A stretch of 64,000 bases of DNA from Clostridiales bacterium (GCA_029256575.1 JAQSXR010000008.1:1-64000), one strand, 5' to 3'; numbered from the stretch's first letter, positions 27,040-37,203 are shown. Translations and numbers: made by a program. The notes: a model not told the origin generated them from the sequence alone.

Positions 27040-30000
27040 TTATTTTATTTTTTCCACTACTTTTACATTACTAATTCCTAATTTCTCAGCCAATTCTTTT
27101 ACTAAACTATCATTAATTCCAGTCTTAAATATATTGCTTAACTGTTTTTCAGCTTTGCAATAAATAAATATATCATCATTCCCATTATAGCTGCTTAGAT
27201 CTTCATATAAAGATTCTTGAATATCTTCATATTGCTGCTTGTTCTCAAATTGTAACCAAAGTTGCTTAACCAAACTGTTTTGCATATTTTTTCTTTGTGA
27301 ATTATTATTCCCTATTTCTTCAAAAGAAACGATTTTCTCACAGATTAATTTGCCTTGTTGTTCTTCTTGAACGGAAACTCTTCCTGTAACATAAATCTTT
27401 TCATCTTCATTTAAATACTTTAAATATTTTTCATAATCTTTCGGAAAAATAACAACTTCAACTGTTCCAACTAAGTCTTCAACTGTAACGAATGCCATCA
27501 TTTTACCCGTTTTTGTACTTTTTACAGTTTTACCTGTCACAATTCCACCAATTATTTGCTTTGATCCATCTACTAATTTAGTCTCTCCGGTTTCCTCGTC
27601 CATTTGGAAATCAAGAGTGGTTGCTGATACCTTCGCTCGCCAAGTTCTTTCATAATCCTCAAGTGGGTGACCACTTACATAGATTCCAAGTACTTCTTTT
27701 TCAAAGTTTAACATTTCTTGTTTTGGATATTCCCCTACATCAGGGAATTTTATTGCATAATCTTTTTTCTCTTCTTCATCAACAAAATCAAAAAGTGTAA
27801 ATTGGCCTTCCATACTTTTCTTTCTTGTTTGATTGATGTTATCTAATATCAATGCATACACTTGCATAAATTGCTTTCTTGTACCTTCAAGACTATCCAA
27901 TGCTCCTGCTTTGATAAAGCTTTCTATTGACCTTTTATTAAGATCTTTACCTGCCATTCTCTCGATAAAATTCTCCAAATCGGGAAAATTACCATTCAAT
28001 TGTCTTTCTTTTACGATTGCATCTATTACCACTCTACCAACATTCTTGATTGCTGATAATCCATATCTTATTGCATTATCAGATACCGAGAACACGGAAT
28101 ACCCTTCGTTAATGTCCGGCGGCAATAGTTTTATCCCCATCTGTTTTGAGGCCAGCATATATTCTGATACCTTACCCGAGTTATCCATTACTGATGTCAT
28201 TAGTGCTGCCATAAATTCTACCGGATAATAATATTTTAAATAAGCTGTTTGATACGCAACAACTGCATATGCTGCTGCATGTGATTTATTAAATGCATAC
28301 TTTGCAAAGTCCGTCATTTCATCGAATATTTTGTTCGCTACTGTTTCGCTTATCCCATTTGCTACACAGCCCTTAACTCCCATTTCTTCATTTCCGTATA
28401 CAAAGTACTGTCTTTCTTTTGCCATTACTTCTGTTTTCTTCTTTGACATTGCTCGTCGTACTGAGTCACTGCGTCCCAGTGTGTATCCAGCTAAGTCTCT
28501 AACTATTTGCATAACCTGTTCTTGATATACAATACAACCATATGTGGTTGATAATATTTCTTCTAATTGAGGACAGTCGTAACGAATGGAAGATGCATCA
28601 TTTTTACCACTTAAATATCTAGGTATAAAATCCATTGGTCCCGGTCTATATAGCGATATTCCAGCTATTATGTCTTCTAGACTCTTTGGTTTCAATTCCT
28701 TCATAAAGCTTTTCATTCCAGCACTTTCTAGCTGGAATATACCTTCCGTACGCCCTGATCCAATTAATTCAAAAACTTTATCATCATTATATTCCATCGT
28801 ATCTAAATCGAGCCACACACCTGTTGATTTTTCTATTAGCTTACAGGCATCTTGAATAACTGTAAGTGTTCTGAGGCCTAAGAAATCCATCTTCAACAGC
28901 CCAAGTTCTTCTAGTGTATTCATCGTAAACTGAGTCGTTACCGCATCATCACCTGCTGAAATAGCGAGAGGTACGTATTCATCAACTGATTTCTTACTAA
29001 TAACAACACCTGCAGCGTGCATTGACGTGTGTCTTGGTAGACCTTCTAGTCTCCTCGACATATCAATTAAATATTTAATTCTAGGATCATTTTCATATGC
29101 ATCATTTAATTCTTTGTTAATTTTTAATGCTTTATCTATTGTTATCCCTATTTCAAATGGTATCATCTTAGCTACTCTGTCGGCATCCGCATAAGGAACA
29201 TCTAACGCTCTTGCAACATCCCGAATAACACCTCTTGCTGCCATTGTACCAAAAGTAACTATCTGAACTACCCTATCAGTACCATACTTTCTTACTACAT
29301 AATCAATAACTTCTTGACGCCTTACATAACAAAAGTCAATATCTATATCTGGCATTGAAACCCTTTCAGGATTCAAAAAACGTTCAAATAGTAGATTGTA
29401 CTTTAGTGGATCAATATTCGTTATCCCTAAACAATAGGATACAATACTGCCTGCTGCTGAGCCTCTTCCTGGTCCTACTGCAATATCATTATCTCTTGCA
29501 TACTTAATGAAATCCCAAACGATTAAGAAGTAATCAACATAGCCCATCTTACTTATTACATCTAATTCAAATACTAACCTATCTTTTAATCCGTCTGCTT
29601 TATTACCATAGCGTTTTGCTAATCCTTCATAGCATAGTTTTTCTAAATAGGTAGTAGCGTTGTATCCCTCAGGGACATCAAATTCGGGTAATTTCGTTAC
29701 TCCAAACTCAATCTCAACATTACACCGTTCTGCAATATCGTGTGTATTTCGTAATGCATCGGTTGCATACGGGAATAATTTATACATTTCCTCTGGTGAC
29801 TTTAAATAAAATTGTCCACCTTCGTAGCGCATTCTATCGACGTCATCCACTTTTTTATTCGTTTGTATACATAGTAAAATATCATGAGCTTGTTCATCCT
29901 CTTTATATGTATAATGAGAATCATTTGTTGCAACAAGTTTTATTCCTGTTTCCTTGCTTAACTTAATTAGCTGTTGATTTACAGTTTTTTGCTCTGGATA

Positions 30001-30546
30001 TCCATGATCTTGAAGTTCTAAGAAATAATTATCACTTTTAAAAACACTTTGGTATTTAAGAGCTATCTCTTTGGCATCATTATATCTACCTGACCTCAAT
30101 AGGGATGGTAGTTCTCCACCAAGGCAGGCACTTAATGCAATAATTCCCTCATGGTATTTCTCAATCAGTTCAAAATCAATTCTAGGTTTATAGTAAAAGC
30201 CTTCTGTAAATCCATTTGAGACTAGCTTCATTAAATTACTATAACCTTGATCATTCTCAGCTAATAAAACAAGATGAAAATATCTGTCATCTTGTTTTGA
30301 GTCTTTTATAAATCGAGAGCCCGGTGCAACATATACTTCACACCCAATAATTGGTTTAATGCCTATTTCCTTAGCTGCCTTATAAAAATCAATTACTCCA
30401 TACATAACACCATGGTCTGTTATGGCTATACTATCCATTCCAAGTTTTTTTGTCTGCGCCACTAATTCCTTAATCTTACTTGATCCATCAAGTAAACTAT
30501 ACTCAGTATGGACATGTAGATGTGTAAATTCCATGTTGTTATCCAT
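27040..30546 (-). CDS. dnaE: DNA polymerase III subunit alpha, DnaE type
   Basis: Replicative polymerase of 1168 residues, the usual length. The N-terminal PHP domain starts HLHVHTEYSLLDG. The polymerase core has GRGSAAGS and the catalytic PDIDIDF acidic motif near residue 400. A helix-hairpin-helix region and a C-terminal OB fold (GGIVTGKTVKSTKTGKMMAF) follow. No 3'-5' exonuclease domain is present, so this is DnaE rather than PolC. It follows the M32 peptidase gene by 24 bp and is probably on that transcript. Confidence 0.97.
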   Translation of the reverse strand: MDNNMEFTHLHVHTEYSLLDGSSKIKELVAQTKKLGMDSIAITDHGVMYGVIDFYKAAKEIGIKPIIGCEVYVAPGSRFIKDSKQDDRYFHLVLLAENDQGYSNLMKLVSNGFTEGFYYKPRIDFELIEKYHEGIIALSACLGGELPSLLRSGRYNDAKEIALKYQSVFKSDNYFLELQDHGYPEQKTVNQQLIKLSKETGIKLVATNDSHYTYKEDEQAHDILLCIQTNKKVDDVDRMRYEGGQFYLKSPEEMYKLFPYATDALRNTHDIAERCNVEIEFGVTKLPEFDVPEGYNATTYLEKLCYEGLAKRYGNKADGLKDRLVFELDVISKMGYVDYFLIVWDFIKYARDNDIAVGPGRGSAAGSIVSYCLGITNIDPLKYNLLFERFLNPERVSMPDIDIDFCYVRRQEVIDYVVRKYGTDRVVQIVTFGTMAARGVIRDVARALDVPYADADRVAKMIPFEIGITIDKALKINKELNDAYENDPRIKYLIDMSRRLEGLPRHTSMHAAGVVISKKSVDEYVPLAISAGDDAVTTQFTMNTLEELGLLKMDFLGLRTLTVIQDACKLIEKSTGVWLDLDTMEYNDDKVFELIGSGRTEGIFQLESAGMKSFMKELKPKSLEDIIAGISLYRPGPMDFIPRYLSGKNDASSIRYDCPQLEEILSTTYGCIVYQEQVMQIVRDLAGYTLGRSDSVRRAMSKKKTEVMAKERQYFVYGNEEMGVKGCVANGISETVANKIFDEMTDFAKYAFNKSHAAAYAVVAYQTAYLKYYYPVEFMAALMTSVMDNSGKVSEYMLASKQMGIKLLPPDINEGYSVFSVSDNAIRYGLSAIKNVGRVVIDAIVKERQLNGNFPDLENFIERMAGKDLNKRSIESFIKAGALDSLEGTRKQFMQVYALILDNINQTRKKSMEGQFTLFDFVDEEEKKDYAIKFPDVGEYPKQEMLNFEKEVLGIYVSGHPLEDYERTWRAKVSATTLDFQMDEETGETKLVDGSKQIIGGIVTGKTVKSTKTGKMMAFVTVEDLVGTVEVVIFPKDYEKYLKYLNEDEKIYVTGRVSVQEEQQGKLICEKIVSFEEIGNNNSQRKNMQNSLVKQLWLQFENKQQYEDIQESLYEDLSSYNGNDDIFIYCKAEKQLSNIFKTGINDSLVKELAEKLGISNVKVVEKIK

Positions 30547-30570
30547 TTGATCGCTCTCCTTTCTCTAAAA

Positions 30571-32073
30571 TTATAACTCGTAAATAGCAGTATACTTTGT
30601 TTTTAAATAATCGATAAAGTAATCTGCATTTAATTCCTCACCTGTTGCTTTTACTATAATTTCAGATGGAGTTAATAATTTTCCGTATTGGTGTACATTT
30701 TCACGTAACCAATCGCCAATCTTATTAAATTCTCCATTTTCAACGGCTTGTTCAATATCTACTGAATTTTTCATTGTATTTACTAATTGTGAGGCATAGG
30801 CATTCCCTAATGCATAGGATGGGAAATATCCAAATAGTCCCGCTGCCCAATGTACGTCTTGGAGCACGCCTATTTTATCATTCTCAGGTACAATCCCTAA
30901 ATACTCTTCCATCTTTTCGTTCCATATTCTAGGAAGATCTTTGACTTCGATATCTCCAGTAAATAATTGTTTTTCAATTTCATATCTTACCATAACGTGT
31001 AATGCATAAGTCAACTCATCTGCTTCGGTTCTAATAAAAGATGGTTCTGCTATATTGCTTGCTTCAAACATCTCTTCCACTGTTACATTCCCAAGTTGTT
31101 CAGGGAAAAGTTCTTGTGCCTTTGGCATAAATAATTTCCAGAACTCCAAACTTCTTCCTATCACATTTTCATAAAAACGAGACTGAGATTCATGTATACC
31201 CATTGAGCAACCATCGCAAAGTTGTGTTCCTTTTAAATTTTCACTAATGTTTTGTTCGTAGATTGCGTGTCCGCCTTCATGAATGGTACTATACATAGCT
31301 GAAGAAAATAAATTTTCATAATAGTGTGTTGTTATTCTTACATCATCTCTTGCAATTGATGTAGTAAATGGGTGTTCACTTTCTTTTGCCATTCCTCTAG
31401 TAAAATCAAATCCAATCTTTTCAAGTATATAATTACCAAATTCTTTTTGCTTTTCTATATTATAAGGCATCGTTAATATGTCTCTACGAATTACCTTTTT
31501 ACTTTCCTTTATTGCTTTTACAAGCGGAACAATCTCTGCTCGTAATTTTGCAAAAAATTTATCTAGATTTTCTACGGTTATTCCTGGTTCAAAAGCATCA
31601 AGTAATGCATCGTAAGGATGCTTCTCATATCCAAAATATTCTGCCATCTTTCGTTGGAAAGCAACGATTTTTGTAAGGTAAGGTTCAAAAGTTGTAAAGT
31701 CATTGTTTGTTTTTGCTTCTTGCCATATTGTTTCAGTTTGCGATGTAAGAATTGAGTATTCTTGATATTCTTTTGTTGGAATCTTACTCATCTTCTCAAA
31801 CTCTTTTACAGAATCTTTTATAATCTTTGCGTACACTTCATCAAGTTCATCTATATGGTCATTTAAAAAATATATACTTTCTTTCATCTCCGGAGATATT
31901 CCTATTTCAAATGCCATTGTTGCTAATATTCCCATATATGTTGCTTTTTCTTCGATTGCTTTCACCGGAGCTCCTGTTGAGTTATCCCAATTAAATAATG
32001 TGCATCCTTTTGATAGTGAAGCAATTTTTGTTGATAATTCTTTAAATCTCTCTAATGTTTCATTTACTGTCAT
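30571..32073 (-). CDS. M32-family carboxypeptidase (Taq type)
   Basis: A 500-residue zinc metallopeptidase removing C-terminal residues from peptides in the cytosol. The zinc motif HEGGH lies in STIHEGGHAIYEQ, preceded by RITTHYYENLFSSAMYS. The third ligand region is ESQSRFYENVIGR, with the helical C-terminal half also typical. Length and motifs are normal. It has a -10 TATAAT at about 32111-32116 but only a weak -35. It is upstream of dnaE, with no functional link evident. Confidence 0.94.
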   Translation of the reverse strand: MTVNETLERFKELSTKIASLSKGCTLFNWDNSTGAPVKAIEEKATYMGILATMAFEIGISPEMKESIYFLNDHIDELDEVYAKIIKDSVKEFEKMSKIPTKEYQEYSILTSQTETIWQEAKTNNDFTTFEPYLTKIVAFQRKMAEYFGYEKHPYDALLDAFEPGITVENLDKFFAKLRAEIVPLVKAIKESKKVIRRDILTMPYNIEKQKEFGNYILEKIGFDFTRGMAKESEHPFTTSIARDDVRITTHYYENLFSSAMYSTIHEGGHAIYEQNISENLKGTQLCDGCSMGIHESQSRFYENVIGRSLEFWKLFMPKAQELFPEQLGNVTVEEMFEASNIAEPSFIRTEADELTYALHVMVRYEIEKQLFTGDIEVKDLPRIWNEKMEEYLGIVPENDKIGVLQDVHWAAGLFGYFPSYALGNAYASQLVNTMKNSVDIEQAVENGEFNKIGDWLRENVHQYGKLLTPSEIIVKATGEELNADYFIDYLKTKYTAIYEL

Positions 32074-32136
32074 AATATAACCCCTTTCAAAATAAATACT
32101 AGTTGCATTATATCATAAGACATTGTATTTTAAAAT

Positions 32137-32166
32137 ACAAAAAAGCTCTAGTAATTACTAGAGCTT
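32137..32166 (-). terminator. Strong terminator after the Crh-like gene
   Basis: A perfect 24-base palindrome (AAGCTCTAGTAA/TTACTAGAGCTT, 32143-32166) is followed on the minus strand by TTTTTTG. It closes the hprK-to-crh transcript. Confidence 0.93.
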
Positions 32167-32183
32167 AATAATATATTATTTTC

Positions 32184-32444
32184 TTATACTTCAGCACAGT
32201 TTAAATATTTCTCAATGTTTTCAATTGCAGCTACTTCATCTACCCCATCCGTAATTACTGTTATTTCTTCACCTTCAAGTAAGCCTAAGCTCATCATTCC
32301 CATAATACTCTTTGCATTCACTCTCTTGTTCTCAGCTTCAATATAGACACTACTATCATATTGACTCGCCACTTGAACTAATAGAGCAGCTGGTCTAGCC
32401 TCAAGCCCTGATTGGATTTTAAGTTTCATTGTTTTTTTTAACAT
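32184..32444 (-). CDS. HPr-like protein lacking His15 (Crh-like)
   Basis: An 86-residue HPr-fold protein. The phosphorylation site that is His15 in HPr reads Glu here (GLEARPA, E15). The regulatory Ser46 is intact in NAKSIMGMMSLG. It therefore cannot carry sugar-transport phosphate but should be a substrate of the HprK encoded 4.8 kb upstream. Bacillus Crh has Gln at this position and its gene also follows whiA, so the order here (rapZ-whiA-crh) supports Crh. Its expected role is as co-repressor with CcpA in catabolite control. The Glu may mimic phosphohistidine, which is speculation. Confidence 0.9.
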   Translation of the reverse strand: MLKKTMKLKIQSGLEARPAALLVQVASQYDSSVYIEAENKRVNAKSIMGMMSLGLLEGEEITVITDGVDEVAAIENIEKYLNCAEV

Positions 32445-32446
32445 AA

Positions 32447-33403
32447 TTAACCCTCTCTTTCTTCTCTTAGTTTTTGTGCAATTGCACTTATTTTTCTAAG
32501 TCTGTGGTTTACACCAGATTTTCCTACGGGTGGATCTAGTAATTGTCCTAATTCTTTTAAGCTTAACTCCCCGTTTTCTAACCGGTATCTTGCTATATCT
32601 TCTAAAAGTTCTGGTAAACTTGAAATGCCCATTGTCTTATCTATATATTCAATATCTGAATTTAATTTAACTGCAGCTGATACCGTTTTCTTAATATTAG
32701 CAGTTTCACAATTAACTTTTCTATTAAGTATATTTTTCATTTCTTTCAATATTCTAATATTTTCCAAATCCATTAATGCAACATGAGCTTCCATAATATT
32801 GAGTAGGTCTACAATCTGAGATCCTTCTTTCACATATACAACAAAATACTTCTTACGTTGTACAATCTTTGCATCTAAATCAAATTCTTTTATTAATTCT
32901 TGAACATATGTAGCTGTTACATCGTCAGAACAAACTATCTCTAGATGATATGTTTTCTCAGGGTCCAGAACAGATCCCGTTGCTAAGAATGCTCCTCTTA
33001 TAAAGGCTCGTTTACAACAAACTGCTTGTGTTACAAGTGTATCAAACCCTTGAAGTACGTATAATTGGTTATTTTCTACTTCGACAAGCCTAGTAGCTAG
33101 TAGTAATTTCATCGTTGATACTTCATCATTTGTTACAATTATATAAGTTCTATTTTTTCCACCACCTGTATGGGCGCGAACTAGAATTTCAGCTTTTATA
33201 TTAAAGGTTTTTTCCAATAAAGTAAAGAACTTTTTTGCTAATGGTAAATTTTCAGTCTGCATTCTTATTATTGCACGTTCTTTTCCGAATACAGTTATAT
33301 ACCCACAAAACCCAATTATAGCAGAAATTTCTGCTATATGGCAGTGTCTTGCTAGGCTAAATTGTTTTGATAATTCGTCTTTTACATTTGATGAAAATGA
33401 CAT
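32447..33403 (-). CDS. whiA: DNA-binding protein WhiA
   Basis: The 318-residue protein (from the ATG at 33403, preceded by AAAGGTG) has an N-terminal homing-endonuclease-like LAGLIDADG fold without catalysis. A C-terminal helix-turn-helix region follows (LSLKELGQLLDPPVGKSGVNHRLRKI). It is involved in division or sporulation control in known organisms. It sits 2 bp upstream of the Crh-like gene and 30 bp downstream of rapZ. GlmR (YvcK), usually between rapZ and whiA in Bacillus, is absent here. Confidence 0.95.
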   Translation of the reverse strand: MSFSSNVKDELSKQFSLARHCHIAEISAIIGFCGYITVFGKERAIIRMQTENLPLAKKFFTLLEKTFNIKAEILVRAHTGGGKNRTYIIVTNDEVSTMKLLLATRLVEVENNQLYVLQGFDTLVTQAVCCKRAFIRGAFLATGSVLDPEKTYHLEIVCSDDVTATYVQELIKEFDLDAKIVQRKKYFVVYVKEGSQIVDLLNIMEAHVALMDLENIRILKEMKNILNRKVNCETANIKKTVSAAVKLNSDIEYIDKTMGISSLPELLEDIARYRLENGELSLKELGQLLDPPVGKSGVNHRLRKISAIAQKLREEREG

Positions 33404-33432
33404 ATTGAGCCACACCTTTTCTATTTACAAAT

Positions 33433-34302
33433 CTATTTATGAACATCTTTTTCGATATCACGATGTTCTTTTTTTACGCTATATGATTCATTTTCAAGTC
33501 TCAAAAATAATTCATTTGCTAGAGTAACGGAACGATGTTTACCACCAGTACATCCTATTGCAACTATGAGCTGTGTCTTACCTTCCTCAATATAATTTGG
33601 GATTAAGAATTTTACCATATCTTCTAATTTTTCTAAGAATGTTTTACTTATATCCCATTTCATAACATAGTCTTGTATTTCTTTGTCATTTCCCGTTAAT
33701 GGACGTAACTCGGGAATATAATATGGATTCGGAATAAATCTAACATCAAATACTAAATCTGCATCAGTAGGTATGCCATATTTAAATCCGAAAGAAACAA
33801 CTGAAATATAGATTCCACTATATTTTTCATCATCGATAAATATCTTAATGAGTTCCGTTTTTAATTCTCTGGTTAGTAAATTACTTGTCTCTAAAATGTA
33901 ATCAGCTGTTTCCTTAAGAGGTTGAAGTAAATTTCTCTCTTTTTGTATTCCTTCTTCAATTCTTCCATCCGTAACCAAAGGATGCTTTCTTCTAGTTTCC
34001 TTATAACGTTTTACAATTACATTGTCACTTGCATCTATAAATAATAATTCACATCTGTATCCCTTTTTATCTAATTCGCCTATTGTAACAATAAGTTCAT
34101 CAAAGGCTGTACTTGTACGTACATCTATTCCTAAAGCTACTTTGTTTATTCCTGAATCAGCCTTAAAACATATTTCCGCGAATTTTTCTATTAGTTGGAT
34201 TGGTAAATTATCGACACAAAAATAGCCAACATCTTCTAGCATTTTCAAAGCTGTACTTTTACCGCCACCTGACATTCCTGTTATAATTACAAAACGTATC
34301 AT
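33433..34302 (-). CDS. rapZ: RapZ/YvcJ-family nucleotide-binding protein
   Basis: A 289-residue P-loop protein with Walker A GMSGGGKS (about residue 8) and the C-terminal domain containing AIGCTGGKHRSVTLAN. In enterobacteria RapZ is an RNA-binding adaptor sensing glucosamine-6-phosphate; Gram-positive YvcJ binds nucleotides and affects competence or metabolism. The exact role here is unknown. The ATG at 34302 is preferred (GGAG nine bases upstream) over the GTG at 34308. Neighbours are murB upstream and whiA downstream. Confidence 0.94.
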   Translation of the reverse strand: MIRFVIITGMSGGGKSTALKMLEDVGYFCVDNLPIQLIEKFAEICFKADSGINKVALGIDVRTSTAFDELIVTIGELDKKGYRCELLFIDASDNVIVKRYKETRRKHPLVTDGRIEEGIQKERNLLQPLKETADYILETSNLLTRELKTELIKIFIDDEKYSGIYISVVSFGFKYGIPTDADLVFDVRFIPNPYYIPELRPLTGNDKEIQDYVMKWDISKTFLEKLEDMVKFLIPNYIEEGKTQLIVAIGCTGGKHRSVTLANELFLRLENESYSVKKEHRDIEKDVHK

Positions 34303-34321
34303 TGTCACTCACTCCTTTGTA

Positions 34322-35233
34322 CTATTTTTCTCCTATTAAGCGTATTTCCGTTTCTAGTAGTACACCAAATTTATCTTGAACAATTCTTTGCACATCTTGA
34401 ATTAGCTCAATCACATTCTGCGAAGTAGCATTTCCCGTATTAATTACAAATCCTGAATGTTTATCTGAAATTGCTGCTCCACCGACACTATAGCCTTTTA
34501 AACCAGAATCCATAATCAGTTTTCCTGCAAAATAACCAACAGGTCTTTTAAATGTACTTCCAGCGCTAGGATATTCTAGAGGTTGTTTCGTCTTTCTTTG
34601 TAATGTATAATAATTGATTAATTCTTCTATATCCTTTTTAATCCCTTTTTCAAGTTTAAATTCAGCACTAAGTACAATATAAGAATTCCTCATTACACTA
34701 CTAGTTCTATATCCAAGATTTAGTTCCTCATTCGTTAATGTAAATATATTTCCTTCTTGATCTATTACTCTTGTGCTTACTATAATGTCCTTAATTTCTC
34801 CCGTATATGCACCTGCATTCATGCAAACTGCTCCACCTACGGTTCCTGGAATTCCACTTGCAAATTCTAATCCTTGCAAACCATTTTCGAGTGCTACATT
34901 TGAAAGTCTTGATAACAAAGCTCCCGCTTGCACTTCTATAATCAAATCCTTAACACAAATTGCATCAAATTTCTTAAATATTTGTATAATTACTCCTCTA
35001 AAACCTTTATCCGATACAAGTAGATTACTGCCATTACCGATTATATAGTAACTTATATTTTGTCTTTTTAGTTGAACAATTAATTCTTGAATTTGATTCT
35101 CATTAACTGGCGTAACAAAATAATCCGCATTACCTCCAATCTTAAATGTTGTATGATCTTTCATTGGCTCATTTATCAAAATATTTTCTTCGCCAACAAT
35201 ATTCTTTAATAGTTCATTAATATTATCTATCAT
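34322..35233 (-). CDS. murB: UDP-N-acetylenolpyruvoylglucosamine reductase MurB
   Basis: FAD enzyme making UDP-MurNAc for peptidoglycan in the cytosol. The 303-residue protein has HTTFKIGGNADYFV for FAD binding, GSNLLVSDKGFRGV, and SAGSTFKRP with the catalytic serine near residue 225. The C-terminal substrate site ends in ETEIRLIG. It lies upstream of rapZ by 19 bp and after the glucokinase by 71 bp. It is a normal housekeeping gene. Confidence 0.97.
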   Translation of the reverse strand: MIDNINELLKNIVGEENILINEPMKDHTTFKIGGNADYFVTPVNENQIQELIVQLKRQNISYYIIGNGSNLLVSDKGFRGVIIQIFKKFDAICVKDLIIEVQAGALLSRLSNVALENGLQGLEFASGIPGTVGGAVCMNAGAYTGEIKDIIVSTRVIDQEGNIFTLTNEELNLGYRTSSVMRNSYIVLSAEFKLEKGIKKDIEELINYYTLQRKTKQPLEYPSAGSTFKRPVGYFAGKLIMDSGLKGYSVGGAAISDKHSGFVINTGNATSQNVIELIQDVQRIVQDKFGVLLETEIRLIGEK

Positions 35234-35304
35234 ACTATCAGGGTGATCCTTTCATTCTTATACCTTTTATTATATGGTTTGTATGTCAAAAGTATTTAGT
35301 TTTT

Positions 35305-36246
35305 CTATTCAATAATTAATTTAGCTGCGCCAATCATACCTGCGTCATTTCCTAACGTTGCTAATGAAAAGCCGGTATTTTTTAATGCATGAAAAGCATT
35401 TTCTCTAAAATGTTTTCGTATAACATCTAGTAGAATATTGCCTGCCTTTGAAACACCTCCACCAATTACAAATGTTTCTGGATTTGTAGTCGCAGCAATA
35501 TAAGAACATGCAAGCCCAAGATATTCACCTAATTGTTCAACCATATCAATCGCAATCTTATCGCCTTCTTTAGCTTCATCAAATATATTCTTTGCTGAAA
35601 TATTATCTATTTTTCTTAGAGATGATGGTGTATCAACTCTGCTTAAGTATTTGTTTGTTTCTCTAACGATTCCGGTTGCTGAAGCGAGTGTTTCCAAACA
35701 TCCTTTTTTACCACATCCACATTTCTCAGCATCTGGTCCTATTTTCATTGTGAAGTGTCCAAGTTCTCCTGCAGCTCCGTTAATTCCACCGAGTACTTTA
35801 CCCCCAACGATAACGCCTCCGCCTACACCGGTACCTAATGTTAACATTACTACGTCTTGACGTCCAGTTGCACCACCTTGCCACATTTCTCCAAGCGCAG
35901 CTACATTTGCATCATTTCCAGCTTTTACTTTTAATCCTGTTATTTTGCTTAATTCATCTGCAACATTAAATTCTCCCCAGCCCAGATTAACGCAACCAAG
36001 AACATTTCCCGCATCATCAACTGGACCTGGTACGCCAAGGCCAATTCCTATTACATCATCTTTTGATAAGTTTTTTTCTTGTAAAATTAAAGTAACTTTA
36101 TTTGCAATATCAGATAAGATATTTTTCCCATTCTCTGATTTATCTGTATGAATCTCCCATTTTCCTTGAAGATCACCATCTTTCGTAACTAATCCAATCT
36201 TTATTGTTGTCCCACCAATGTCAATTCCTAAACAGATTTTTCCCAT
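35305..36246 (-). CDS. ROK-family glucokinase
   Basis: The 313-residue cytosolic kinase starts GIDIGGTTIKIGLV (phosphate loop). It has the ROK zinc motif CGCGKKGCLETLAS near residue 175 and AGNDANVAALGE for the sugar site. It phosphorylates glucose to glucose-6-phosphate, here probably released by the GH13 enzymes in this window. The gene follows hprK by 12 bp, tying glucose entry to catabolite control. ROK repressors share the fold, but no helix-turn-helix domain precedes it, so kinase is the better reading. Confidence 0.93.
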   Translation of the reverse strand: MGKICLGIDIGGTTIKIGLVTKDGDLQGKWEIHTDKSENGKNILSDIANKVTLILQEKNLSKDDVIGIGLGVPGPVDDAGNVLGCVNLGWGEFNVADELSKITGLKVKAGNDANVAALGEMWQGGATGRQDVVMLTLGTGVGGGVIVGGKVLGGINGAAGELGHFTMKIGPDAEKCGCGKKGCLETLASATGIVRETNKYLSRVDTPSSLRKIDNISAKNIFDEAKEGDKIAIDMVEQLGEYLGLACSYIAATTNPETFVIGGGVSKAGNILLDVIRKHFRENAFHALKNTGFSLATLGNDAGMIGAAKLIIE

Positions 36247-36258
36247 CCTTTTTTCCTC

Positions 36259-37203
36259 CTAATTTAAGTGTAATCTTTCTTCTTGTTTTTTCTGTATATT
36301 ACCCATTACACGATTATTAAGTTCAACTGCTGCATTATATCCCATCTTCTTTTGTCTATGGTTTATAGCTGCAGATTCAACTATAATAGCAAGATTTCTA
36401 CCTGGTCTAATTGGCAACGAATTACATATAATCTTATTTCCTAATATCTCCATATATTCATCCGTTAGGCCAAGTCTGTCATATTCTTTACCCGGCACCC
36501 AGTCTTCAAGCCTAATTACAAAATCGATTGAGTTTATATCTTTTACACTACCAACTCCAAAAAGCATCTTAACATCAATAATACCAATACCTCTAAGTTC
36601 AATAAAATGTCGTATTATGTCTGGAGCGCTACCTATTAAAGTTTCATCGCTTACTTTCTTTATCTCAACTACATCGTCTGCAACTAGTCGATGTCCTCTT
36701 TTAATAAGTTCGAGCGCTGTTTCACTTTTACCAATACCGCTTTCACCCATAATTAACACACCTTCACCAAATACATCCACTAAAACCCCATGAATGGATT
36801 GACTCGGTGCCAATTCTACTTTTAACCATCTTATAATCTCTGACATAAAAGATGAAGTTGATTTATCACTTCTTAGTACTGGTACTCCATATCTATTTCC
36901 AAGTTCTATTGTTTCTGGAAAAGGTTCAATATCTCTACAGATTACTAGGCATGGGATGTGGCTACTTAGTAATCTTTCTAATATATCTTTTCTGTCTTTA
37001 TCTGTTTTGTGTCCCAAGTAAGTATGTTCAACTTTACCCATTATCTGAACTCTTTCAGCATCAAAATAATCAAAGAATCCAGCTAATTGCAATGCCGGTC
37101 TATTTACATCTGACTGATTTACATGTATCTTTTCGGTATCTAGTTCTGGTGTAAGATTTTCTAATTTCATTTTTTCTATAATACTACAAACTGAAACGTG
37201 CAT
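36259..37203 (-). CDS. hprK: HPr kinase/phosphorylase
   Basis: Phosphorylates and dephosphorylates Ser46 of HPr and Crh according to sugar status. The 314 residues (ATG at 37203, after AGGAGGAACAAT) have the P-loop GESGIGKS near residue 152 and the HprK signature LRGIGIIDV near residue 200. It heads a transcript with glucokinase, murB, rapZ, whiA and the Crh-like gene, all 71 bp or closer. A normal hexameric bifunctional enzyme is expected. Confidence 0.96.
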   Translation of the reverse strand: MHVSVCSIIEKMKLENLTPELDTEKIHVNQSDVNRPALQLAGFFDYFDAERVQIMGKVEHTYLGHKTDKDRKDILERLLSSHIPCLVICRDIEPFPETIELGNRYGVPVLRSDKSTSSFMSEIIRWLKVELAPSQSIHGVLVDVFGEGVLIMGESGIGKSETALELIKRGHRLVADDVVEIKKVSDETLIGSAPDIIRHFIELRGIGIIDVKMLFGVGSVKDINSIDFVIRLEDWVPGKEYDRLGLTDEYMEILGNKIICNSLPIRPGRNLAIIVESAAINHRQKKMGYNAAVELNNRVMGNIQKKQEERLHLN

